Below are positions 1 to 5,580 of a stretch of 11,168 nt of DNA, one piece after another (within the stretch, counting starts at the first letter, position 1; every line of letters starts with the position of its first letter). The translations under genes and the position numbers were made by a program. The DNA comes from Deltaproteobacteria bacterium (GTDB taxonomy: Bacteria; Myxococcota; B64-G9), in NCBI GenBank assembly GCA_003647095.1, contig QMME01000106.1, forward strand, positions 1 to 11,168, written 5' to 3'. Below the pieces are notes generated by a model, which saw only the letters and a list, made by a program, of their open reading frames with translations, made no database searches and had not been told where the DNA came from.

Positions 1-1200
1 CCCGTTCCCCAGGCATTGGCGCGCAAGCTGCTGGAGGGAGCGCCGGAGGTAAAAGCCGCCGTTGCCGGCAACAACCTGGTGCTATCGCTGGATGCGCGCC
101 TGCAACAGCGTGCCGAGGAGAGGTTCCCCGGGCAGGAAGGCGCGGTGGTGGCCCTGGATCCCAACAACGGCTTCCTCCTGGCCATGGTGTCCAAACCCGC
201 CTTCGATCCCAACCGCCTGACGGCCGGGATCTCCGCGCGTGCCTGGCGGGAACTGGTCGGCGATCCCTACCAGCCGCTCAACAACCGCGCCACCCAGCAA
301 CAATTTCCCCCGGGCTCAACCTTCAAACCCTTCACCGCCCTGGCGGCATTGCAGCAAGGAGTCATCACTCCCGAGGATCGCCGTCTGTGTACCGGAGCCT
401 ACGTGTTCGGCGGCCGCCCCTTCCGCTGCTGGAAGGCCGGCGGACACGGCAACATCAAGCTGCACCGGGCACTGGTGCAGTCCTGCGACGTGTTCTTCTA
501 CCGTGTCGGCTACGAGGCCGGCCAGGATGCCATCGCCCGAATCGGTCACGCCTTCGGCTTCGGCCAGACCTCCGGCCTGGACTTCGCCCGCGAAGTTCCC
601 GGCCTGTTGCCCGACAAGCAATGGTATGCCCGGCACACCCGCACCGGCTACCTGCCGGGTTTCGTGCTCTCCAATGCCATCGGCCAGGGTGACGTCAATG
701 TCACCCCCTTGCAACTGGCATTGGCCTATGCGGCCCTGGCCAACGGCGGCACCCTGTTTCGTCCCCAGGTGGTGCTGCGGGTAGAAACTCCCGCCGGCCA
801 AGTGGTGGAGGAGTTTCCGGCAGTCGTTCGCCGCCAGGTTCCCGTCGCCGAGGAGAACCTGCGCGTGGTCAAGGAGGGGCTCATCGGCGTCGTCAACGAA
901 CCCGGCGGCACCGCCTACTGGCGCCGTCCACGCCGGGTGACGTTTCGTGCCGCCGGCAAGACCGGTACCGCTCAGGTGGTCAAGCAGGGCCAGGACCGGG
1001 GCCGGGACCTGCCCTACGATTTTCGCGATCATGCCTGGTTCGTGGGCTGGGCTCCGGCGGAACGGCCCCGCATCCTGGTGGCCGTCGTCAACGAGCATGG
1101 CGGGCATGGGTCCAGCGGGGCGGCCCCGCTGGTAATGGAACTGATCACCTACTACCTGGAAAGCCTATACCCGGCAGTTTCTTCCGGAGGCAGCTCGTGA
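1..1200 (+). CDS. mrdA: Penicillin-binding protein 2 (elongasome transpeptidase), 5'-truncated
   Basis: This is the C-terminal transpeptidase domain of a class B penicillin-binding protein. It cross-links peptidoglycan stems in the periplasm and, as PBP2, works with RodA in side-wall elongation. The frame is open from base 1, so the N-terminal membrane anchor and pedestal domain lie upstream of the window; the TTG at 16 is not a start. All three active-site motifs are visible: SxxK as STFK with the nucleophile Ser codon at 316-318 and Lys at 325-327, SxD as SCD at 481-489, and KTGTA starting at 958. The SCDVFFY wording and the directly following rodA favour PBP2 over the division enzyme FtsI. 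Cys codons at 388, 427 and 484 with His at 445 form a possible zinc site. The stop TGA (1198-1200) overlaps the rodA start. Confidence 0.93.
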   Translation, partial: PVPQALARKLLEGAPEVKAAVAGNNLVLSLDARLQQRAEERFPGQEGAVVALDPNNGFLLAMVSKPAFDPNRLTAGISARAWRELVGDPYQPLNNRATQQQFPPGSTFKPFTALAALQQGVITPEDRRLCTGAYVFGGRPFRCWKAGGHGNIKLHRALVQSCDVFFYRVGYEAGQDAIARIGHAFGFGQTSGLDFAREVPGLLPDKQWYARHTRTGYLPGFVLSNAIGQGDVNVTPLQLALAYAALANGGTLFRPQVVLRVETPAGQVVEEFPAVVRRQVPVAEENLRVVKEGLIGVVNEPGGTAYWRRPRRVTFRAAGKTGTAQVVKQGQDRGRDLPYDFRDHAWFVGWAPAERPRILVAVVNEHGGHGSSGAAPLVMELITYYLESLYPAVSSGGSS

Positions 1201-2468
1201 CCACCCGGCGTCAGGCCATATGCAACTGGCCCCTGGCCATCTTCACCCTGCTGGTGGGGGGGGTGGGACTGGTCAACCTGTCCTCGGCCGCCCGTACCGC
1301 CGAGAGCAACCTGGCATTGACCCAGGGAATCTGGTTTGCCGCCGGCATCCTGCTGGCCCTGGTGCTCAGCCGCATCGACTATCGCATCTTCGACAAGCTG
1401 GCCTACCCGTTGTGGCTTCTCAACCTGCTGCTGCTGGGCGCCGTCCTGGTGGCCGGCCGGGTGATATCGGGCTCGCAACGCTGGTTGCACCTGGGACCGG
1501 TGAACTTCCAGCCCTCCGAGCTGGCCAAGCTGACGCTCATCCTGGCACTGGCCAAGTACTTCAACGACGAGCGCGATCTGCCCGCGCGCGGCTATACCTT
1601 GCTGGGATTGGCCAAGCCTTCGAGCATCCTCTACCCGGTCGGCGCCGCCGGCGGCCTGCTGCTGTTCTGGGAGCACCTTCCCCTGGCGGTGAGCTTACGG
1701 CTGGTGCTGCTGGGCGGGTGCCTGGTGTGGGGCACCGCATCTTTCCTGGTGGCCATCAGGTCGGGACGCACCGGTCTGCACGACCTGCTCAGCCCGGTCA
1801 TCCTGCTGGCCCTTCCCAGCGTGTTGATCCTGCGCCAGCCCGACCTGGGAACCACCCTGGTGCTGGCCGCCATCGCCGGAACCATGGCCCTGTTCGTGAA
1901 GATTCGCTGGACCAGCTTGCTGCTGGCCGTGGTCATCGCCGTCAGCGCGGCCACCAGCGCCTGGTTCTTCCTGCTGGAGGATTACCAGAAGCGCCGGGTC
2001 ACCGCCTTTCTCAATCCCGGTAGCGATATCAAGAGGAGCGGCTACCACGCCTGGCAGTCGCGCATCGCCGTGGGTTCCGGCCAGCTCCACGGCAAAGGCT
2101 ATCAGCAGTCCACGCAGACGCGCTTCCGCTTCCTGCCTGAACAGCACACCGATTTCGTCTTTTCGGTGTGGGCCGAGGAATGGGGGTTTCTCGGCTGCCT
2201 GGGGGTGGTGTTGCTGTTTTTCTTCTGGCAATTGCAGTTGCTCAACACCGCGGCGCTGGCCCGCGAGAGACTGGGGGTGTTCATGGCCGTCGGCTTCACG
2301 GCCATGGTCTTCTGGCATACCACTGTCAACGTGGGTATGGTGATCGGCCTGCTGCCGGTGGTGGGCATTACCTTGCCGCTGTGGAGCTATGGAGGGTCTT
2401 CGGTACTGATCATCATGATGGGGGTGGGAATCCTGCAGTCGATCTCCCTGCGCAGCCACACCTTCTGA
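1197..2468 (+). CDS. rodA: RodA, SEDS-family peptidoglycan glycosyltransferase of the elongasome
   Basis: RodA is a polytopic inner-membrane enzyme that polymerises lipid II into glycan strands, paired with PBP2. The GTG start at 1197 overlaps the mrdA stop (GTGA), which implies translational coupling. The 423-residue product carries family hallmarks: SGSQRWLHLG at 91-100, FQPSELAKL at 104-112, QPDLGT at 214-219, the loop FLPEQHTDF at 312-320 whose Asp319 matches the Asp reported as essential in SEDS proteins, and the C-terminal LPLWSYGGSS. The usual length is about 370 residues. The excess lies between KYFNDERD (120-127) and HDLLSP (195-200), where roughly 50 extra residues include hydrophobic stretches near 144-157 and 168-187. 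FtsW is less likely because the neighbour is PBP2-like. Confidence 0.94.
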   Translation: MTTRRQAICNWPLAIFTLLVGGVGLVNLSSAARTAESNLALTQGIWFAAGILLALVLSRIDYRIFDKLAYPLWLLNLLLLGAVLVAGRVISGSQRWLHLGPVNFQPSELAKLTLILALAKYFNDERDLPARGYTLLGLAKPSSILYPVGAAGGLLLFWEHLPLAVSLRLVLLGGCLVWGTASFLVAIRSGRTGLHDLLSPVILLALPSVLILRQPDLGTTLVLAAIAGTMALFVKIRWTSLLLAVVIAVSAATSAWFFLLEDYQKRRVTAFLNPGSDIKRSGYHAWQSRIAVGSGQLHGKGYQQSTQTRFRFLPEQHTDFVFSVWAEEWGFLGCLGVVLLFFFWQLQLLNTAALARERLGVFMAVGFTAMVFWHTTVNVGMVIGLLPVVGITLPLWSYGGSSVLIIMMGVGILQSISLRSHTF

Positions 2469-2483
2469 GCCGAGGGGCGTCTC

Positions 2484-2813
2484 TTACATGACCTGGTGTA
2501 TGAACCGGGCCAGGGCCGCCGGCGTGGGGCGGCCGGTGAACTGGTCCACCACCTTGCCGCCGTGGAACAGCAGGATGGTGGGAAGCGCCTTGACCGCGAA
2601 GCGAATGGCCGTTTGCGGACACTCGTCGACGTTGACCTTGACCACCTTCAAGCGCCCCTGGTACTTGCCGGCCAGTTCCTCCAACACCGGCTCCAGTGCC
2701 TTGCAGGGACCACACATGGGCCCCCAGAAATCCACCACCACGGGCAGTGACTCCTGCAGGACCTGGCTGTCGAAATCACTGTCGTTCACCTGCTGCAAAG
2801 CCGCCTCGCTCAT
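2484..2813 (-). CDS. Thioredoxin
   Basis: This is a single-domain cytoplasmic thioredoxin of 109 residues, the normal length, which reduces disulfides in client proteins. Visible features are the buried Asp28 in VVVDFW, the redox pair Cys34-Gly-Pro-Cys37, and the cis-proline region ALPT with Pro78. The residue before the first active-site Cys is Met (WGPMCGPC), where typical thioredoxins have Trp. A third Cys is at 65 (DECP). The start is set at the ATG complementary to 2811-2813: an AAGGAGGA Shine-Dalgarno lies 7 bases upstream, and the strong promoter at 2838-2865 places transcription start near 2831. An in-frame ATG at 2855 would be upstream of that transcript. The gene converges on rodA, with 15 bp between the stop codons and no visible terminator. 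It may be called trxA, but paralogues are common. Confidence 0.92.
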   Translation of the reverse strand: MSEAALQQVNDSDFDSQVLQESLPVVVDFWGPMCGPCKALEPVLEELAGKYQGRLKVVKVNVDECPQTAIRFAVKALPTILLFHGGKVVDQFTGRPTPAALARFIHQVM

Positions 2814-2837
2814 ACCTCTGTCCTCCTTGGTGGCGCG

Positions 2838-2865
2838 ATTATACGCAGACCTCACCCCCCGTCAA
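2838..2865 (-). promoter_or_regulatory. Sigma70-type promoter of the thioredoxin gene
   Basis: On the minus strand a -35 element TTGACG (2865-2860, 5 of 6 consensus bases) is followed after 16 bp by a perfect -10 element TATAAT (2843-2838). Transcription would start near 2831. This leaves a leader of about 18 bases that contains the AAGGAGGA ribosome binding site before the ATG at 2813. This is the best promoter match in the window. Confidence 0.8.
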
Positions 2866-2898
2866 CGACTTATATATTCCTTGCCCAGAGAGACGCAG

Positions 2899-2927
2899 TT
2901 GCGCCTCCTGGGTCCATGCGCTATAGC
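2899..2927 (+). promoter_or_regulatory. Possible weak promoter for the saccharopine-dehydrogenase-like gene
   Basis: TTGCGC (2899-2904) and TATAGC (2922-2927) are spaced by 17 bp on the plus strand, 30 bp ahead of the ATG at 2958. The match is 3 of 6 and 4 of 6. Position and spacing fit, but the sequence alone is weak. It would be divergent from the thioredoxin promoter. Confidence 0.3.
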
Positions 2928-2957
2928 TTGGGCCAGGGGTTGTCGCCGGAGGAAAAT

Positions 2958-4142
2958 ATGCGGGTGACCGTTCTCGGAGCTGGCTGGCAGGGAATCGCCT
3001 GTGCCTACGATCTGCTGCGCAATCCGCAGATCGAGGTGCTGCTGGTGGACCGCGATCCGGCCGCGGTGAACAACGCCCGCCGGCGCCTGCTTTCTGATCG
3101 CCTGGAGGTAGGGACGGTCGATTGCACCGATGCCGCCAGCCTGAGCAGCGTGCTCACGGACAGCATGGTGGCGGTCAGTGCCCTGCCCTACCGCCTCAAC
3201 CTGGGCATCGCCCGCGGCGCCGTGGATACCGGCACCAGCATGGTCGACATGGGTGGAAACATCGAGACGGTGCTGGACGAATTGCGCCTGGCACCCGCCG
3301 CCCGCCAGGCCGAGGTGCTGCTGGTGCCCGACTGCGGCCTGGCCCCGGGCCTGGCCAACGTGCTGGTGGCGGACGCGGTGTCGGTCCTGGACGAGGTGGA
3401 ACAGGTCGCCATCCGCGTCGGCGGCCTGCCGGCCAGGCGCATTCCCCCCTGGGACTACCGCCTGGTATTCTCCATCGAGGGGCTGCTCAACGAATATACC
3501 GGCAGCGCCGCGGTACTGCGCGACTGGAACCGTGCCGAAGTCGCCGTCCTGGAGGAGATCGAGGAAATCGAGTTCCCTCCCCCGGTGGGACGCTGCCAGG
3601 CCGCCTTCACCTCGGGCGGCTCCTCCACCCTGCCCTGGAGCTACGCCGGGCGCATTCGCAACCTCGACTACAAGACGGTTCGCTACCCGGGCCACTACGA
3701 CAAGCTCAGGGTCCTGCAAGCGCTGGGTCTTTTCGAAGACGAACCGCTGTCGGTGGGACCGGTCCGCCTGGCACCGCTGAAATTGGCCAAGAGCCTGCTG
3801 GCCAGGGCTTTCACCCACCCCGAGGTACCCGACGTGGTGGTGCTGCGCATCACCAGCCAGGGCAAGAAGGACGGCCGTCGGGTGGTCTTGACCCACGAGC
3901 TCATCGATCACCAGGACGAGCAGACCGGGCTGACGGCGATGATGCGCACCACCGCCTTCCCGGTGTCCATCGTGGCGCAGATGGTTGCCGGCGGGGCGAT
4001 CCGCGAAAAGGGCGCCTTTCCGCCGGAGCGGGTGGTTCCTCCCCAGCTGCTGATGGCCGAGCTGGAGCGGCGGGACATCCGCGTCGAGCGCCGGCTGCAG
4101 CCCCTGCCGGACTCCCCCCCGCCGGACGCGAATGTTGTATAA
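2958..4142 (+). CDS. Saccharopine dehydrogenase family NAD(P)-dependent oxidoreductase
   Basis: The product has 394 residues. Its N-terminal Rossmann fold has the dinucleotide motif GAGWQG at 7-12 and Asp31 at the end of the second strand (VLLVDRD), which favours NAD over NADP. Family segments follow: VSALPY at 73-78, VDMGGN at 96-101 and PDCGLAPGLANV at 124-135. The C-terminal catalytic domain contains the KTVRYPGHYDKL segment typical of the saccharopine dehydrogenase C-terminal fold. Members include saccharopine dehydrogenases and lysine 6-dehydrogenases; the substrate cannot be read from the sequence, and no lysine-pathway gene lies nearby. The start at 2958 is chosen because GGAGG lies 5 bases upstream and the Rossmann fold begins at once. 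An in-frame ATG at 2916 lacks a ribosome binding site. The last ~14 residues are proline-rich and probably disordered. Confidence 0.85.
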   Translation: MRVTVLGAGWQGIACAYDLLRNPQIEVLLVDRDPAAVNNARRRLLSDRLEVGTVDCTDAASLSSVLTDSMVAVSALPYRLNLGIARGAVDTGTSMVDMGGNIETVLDELRLAPAARQAEVLLVPDCGLAPGLANVLVADAVSVLDEVEQVAIRVGGLPARRIPPWDYRLVFSIEGLLNEYTGSAAVLRDWNRAEVAVLEEIEEIEFPPPVGRCQAAFTSGGSSTLPWSYAGRIRNLDYKTVRYPGHYDKLRVLQALGLFEDEPLSVGPVRLAPLKLAKSLLARAFTHPEVPDVVVLRITSQGKKDGRRVVLTHELIDHQDEQTGLTAMMRTTAFPVSIVAQMVAGGAIREKGAFPPERVVPPQLLMAELERRDIRVERRLQPLPDSPPPDANVV

Positions 4143-4151
4143 TCAACACTG

Positions 4152-4170
4152 ACGTTGCCAGAAGCAACGT
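4152..4170 (+). repeat. Perfect 7-bp stem-loop downstream of rhuM
   Basis: ACGTTGC (4152-4158) pairs perfectly with GCAACGT (4164-4170) around the 5-base loop CAGAA. Its right arm begins the sequence that recurs inverted at 5395-5420. Five G residues follow the stem in place of a T-tract. Confidence 0.7.
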
Positions 4171-4184
4171 GGGGGTTCATGGTG
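4160..4184 (+). repeat. Left copy of imperfect inverted repeat flanking rhuM
   Basis: This segment reads AGAAGCAACGT, then GGGGG, then TTCATGGTG. The reverse complement of 5395-5420 reads AAAAGCAACGT, then TGGGGC, then TTCATGATG. Aligned by eye with one gap, 22 of 26 columns agree. The two copies point in opposite directions and enclose the rhuM gene, as terminal inverted repeats of a mobile unit or paired palindromic repeats would. Confidence 0.6.
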
Positions 4185-4274
4185 GATCGACCCAGATAAC
4201 TTTCCGATTTCCGGAATCCGACTTGGCCATTCTAATGCTGGATGGTCAACCTTCCGGATACGCTCGCCAATTCA

Positions 4275-5381
4275 TTAGCCGTTCTTCCCGCCCGATTTTC
4301 GTTTCACCCTACCCTTTTTCTTCTTTCCTTTTTTCTGCGCGGCAGTTTCTTTTCGAGCCATTTCCACTAGCTGTGCTGAATTACGCAGGTCTTCCCAATA
4401 CCGCGCCTCCGCGGCTCCTTCCGCCTCCAGGCGCCGTCTTTCTGAAAAAGCGGCGTATTGCTCCTCTGCCCAGGAAAAGGCATCTTCGTGGCTCACAGAT
4501 CCGGCGTGCACCAGCACGGGCAGTTCCGTGTCCCGCAGGAACTTGTCAAGGAAGGCCTCCCAGTCGCGCATGCGGATGGCTTGGCGTCGCTGGGCACGAA
4601 ATTCGGCCTGGTCCAGGAACATTACGGTAATCCGGTTGAGGGTGTCGATCTCCTTTGCGTCAAGATAGTTCTTCGCCGTTCCCACATCGCGCTTGAGCAC
4701 CCGTCCGCCTTTCCATGACTTCAACCCCATGTTAGCCCTGGCGGCATCAGCACGCTTTCGGACAATTTCCGCCGCTGTCATACCAGTGGCGGCGTAATGC
4801 ATCTTATTCTGCATGGTGGCGAAGAAGACCAGGGTCTCCTGTTCTCCTTCCCTGTAATCGCTGGCCAGTGCGAAAATCTCGCGGATACGCTGATAGACAC
4901 GAGCTTCACTCGCACGAATCTCGCGAATGCGGGCCAGCAGTTCATCGAAATAATCCACCAGACCACTGCCGCCCTTGAGCCTCTCGTCATCCAGGGCAAA
5001 TCCCTTGACGATGTATTCGCGCAAGCGAGCGGTAGCCCACTGGCGGAACCTGGTGGCAATAGCGGACTTTACCCGGTAGCCCACCGCAATGATCATATCC
5101 AGGTTGTAGAAGTCGAGCAGACGCCTGACCGTCCGCGAGCCTTCCTGGCGAACTGTCAAGTATTTCTTGACAGTTGCTTCCGGGACGAGTTCGCCCTCTT
5201 CGTAAATGTTTTGTATATGAAGGCTTATGTTCTGTTTTGTCGTCTGATACAACTCGGCCATCATGTTCTGCGTCAACCAGACGGTTTCTTCCTGGAGTCG
5301 TACTTCAAGGCGAGTCTCGCCGGAATCAGACTGGTAAATCAGTATCCGGGAATCGCTCGGAGCAGGCAGGTTCTTGCTCAT
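4275..5381 (-). CDS. RhuM family protein
   Basis: The 368-residue product matches the RhuM family, named for a gene on Salmonella pathogenicity island 3 and widespread in accessory and defence-rich regions. No biochemical role is firmly known to me. Recognisable segments are RLEVRLQEETVWLTQNMMAE near 24-43, the KYLTVRQEGSRTVRR stretch near 73-87, the core DFYNLDMIIAVGYRVKS at 90-106 and KGFALDDERLKGG near 126-138. The 20-residue C-terminal end is extremely basic, with 11 Lys or Arg, suggesting nucleic-acid contact. The ATG at 5379-5381 is the family-like start but has only a weak ribosome binding site. GC is visibly lower than in the flanking genes and the gene is flanked by inverted repeats, both consistent with horizontal gain. 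It stands alone; no toxin, antitoxin, transposase or recombinase gene is next to it. Confidence 0.88.
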   Translation of the reverse strand: MSKNLPAPSDSRILIYQSDSGETRLEVRLQEETVWLTQNMMAELYQTTKQNISLHIQNIYEEGELVPEATVKKYLTVRQEGSRTVRRLLDFYNLDMIIAVGYRVKSAIATRFRQWATARLREYIVKGFALDDERLKGGSGLVDYFDELLARIREIRASEARVYQRIREIFALASDYREGEQETLVFFATMQNKMHYAATGMTAAEIVRKRADAARANMGLKSWKGGRVLKRDVGTAKNYLDAKEIDTLNRITVMFLDQAEFRAQRRQAIRMRDWEAFLDKFLRDTELPVLVHAGSVSHEDAFSWAEEQYAAFSERRRLEAEGAAEARYWEDLRNSAQLVEMARKETAAQKKGKKKKGRVKRKSGGKNG

Positions 5382-5394
5382 TCCGTAACCCTAG

Positions 5395-5420
5395 CATCAT
5401 GAAGCCCCAACGTTGCTTTT
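5395..5420 (-). repeat. Right copy of imperfect inverted repeat flanking rhuM
   Basis: This is the inverted partner of 4160-4184, with 22 of 26 aligned columns identical including one gap. The invariant parts on the minus strand are AAGCAACGT, GGGG and TTCATG. It overlaps the left arm of the stem-loop 5404-5434 and ends about 14 bp from the rhuM start codon. Confidence 0.6.
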
Positions 5421-5434
5421 CAAAGCATTGGGGC
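5404..5434. repeat. 13-bp bulged stem-loop in the rhuM leader
   Basis: GCCCCAA (5404-5410) pairs with TTGGGGC (5428-5434), and TGCTTT (5414-5419) pairs with AAAGCA (5422-5427). The bases CGT at 5411-5413 bulge out, and a 2-base apex remains. If rhuM is transcribed from the promoter at 5450-5477, this structure lies within its untranslated leader, ending 22 bases before the ATG. Confidence 0.7.
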
Positions 5435-5449
5435 GAGGCAATGGCGTAT

Positions 5450-5477
5450 GTTATATCACCAGCAAGACAAATGAAAA
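5450..5477 (-). promoter_or_regulatory. Candidate extended -10 promoter of rhuM
   Basis: On the minus strand TTTTCA (5477-5472, 4 of 6 to the -35 consensus) precedes by 16 bp TATAAC (5455-5450, 5 of 6), with TGA directly in front forming an extended -10. Transcription would begin near 5443, giving a leader of about 60 bases that contains the stem-loop at 5404-5434. Confidence 0.45.
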
Positions 5478-5543
5478 GTGGTTCATCTCAAGGTCGAGAA
5501 CCTGCATCCGCAGCCGTTCCCGGCAAGGCAGTACAGATTTTTG

Positions 5544-5572
5544 TTGTCGTTCGGGGCGGCCGGGGGTAGACT
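5544..5572 (+). promoter_or_regulatory. Possible promoter of the TPR gene
   Basis: TTGTCG (5544-5549) and TAGACT (5567-5572), each 4 of 6 to consensus, are spaced by 17 bp. Transcription from here would start only a base or so before the ATG at 5581, giving an almost leaderless message. That would fit the lack of a good Shine-Dalgarno there, but the evidence is slight. Confidence 0.25.
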
Positions 5573-5580
5573 GCGCCGTC

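Larger units (their letters stand above)
4143..4274. other. Gap between two converging genes, with a stem-loop and repeat-like sequence
   Basis: This 132 bp gap separates the stops of the dehydrogenase gene and the rhuM gene. It holds the perfect stem-loop at 4152-4170, the left copy of the inverted repeat at 4160-4184, and two loosely similar segments: TGGATCGACC then CTTTCCGAT at 4183-4208, and TGGATGGTCAACC then CTTCCGGAT at 4239-4259. No T-run follows the hairpin in either direction, so it does not look like an intrinsic terminator. The composition is lower in GC than the dehydrogenase gene. Confidence 0.6.
5382..5580. other. Divergent intergenic region between rhuM and the TPR gene
   Basis: This 199 bp region separates the starts of two divergently transcribed genes. 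It contains a bulged stem-loop at 5404-5434 within the right-hand inverted repeat, a plausible minus-strand promoter for rhuM at 5450-5477 and a weaker plus-strand promoter candidate for the TPR gene at 5544-5572. Reading frames through this stretch show no recognisable protein. Confidence 0.6.

Noticed and set aside
16..18. TTG as the start of the PBP2 gene
   Set aside because: The frame stays open to base 1 and the family has several hundred more residues upstream, so the gene is cut by the window edge.
316..1107. Open frame of 263 codons on the minus strand
   Set aside because: It is antisense to the PBP2 catalytic motifs, which are clearly the real coding content.
2814..2855. Longer thioredoxin starting at the ATG near 2855
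   Set aside because: A near-perfect promoter overlaps this stretch, so the mRNA would begin downstream of that codon, and the later ATG has a strong Shine-Dalgarno.
4152..4175. Intrinsic terminator for the dehydrogenase gene
   Set aside because: The stem is only 7 bp, and a G-tract follows it rather than a T-tract.
3122..4630. Open frame of 502 codons on the plus strand
   Set aside because: It runs out of frame through the dehydrogenase gene and antisense into rhuM. Its product is Pro/Gly/Arg-rich with no recognisable motif, as expected of a shadow frame in GC-rich DNA.
4132..5459. Target-site duplication around the rhuM cassette (ATGTTGTATAATCAAC at 4132 against ATGTTATATCACC at 5447)
   Set aside because: The resemblance needs several gaps and the copies are not adjacent to clear element ends, so it may be chance.
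5413..5580. N-terminal extension of the TPR protein back to 5413
   Set aside because: The added residues are Cys/Arg/Ser-rich, overlap the rhuM promoter region and lack homology to TPR proteins.
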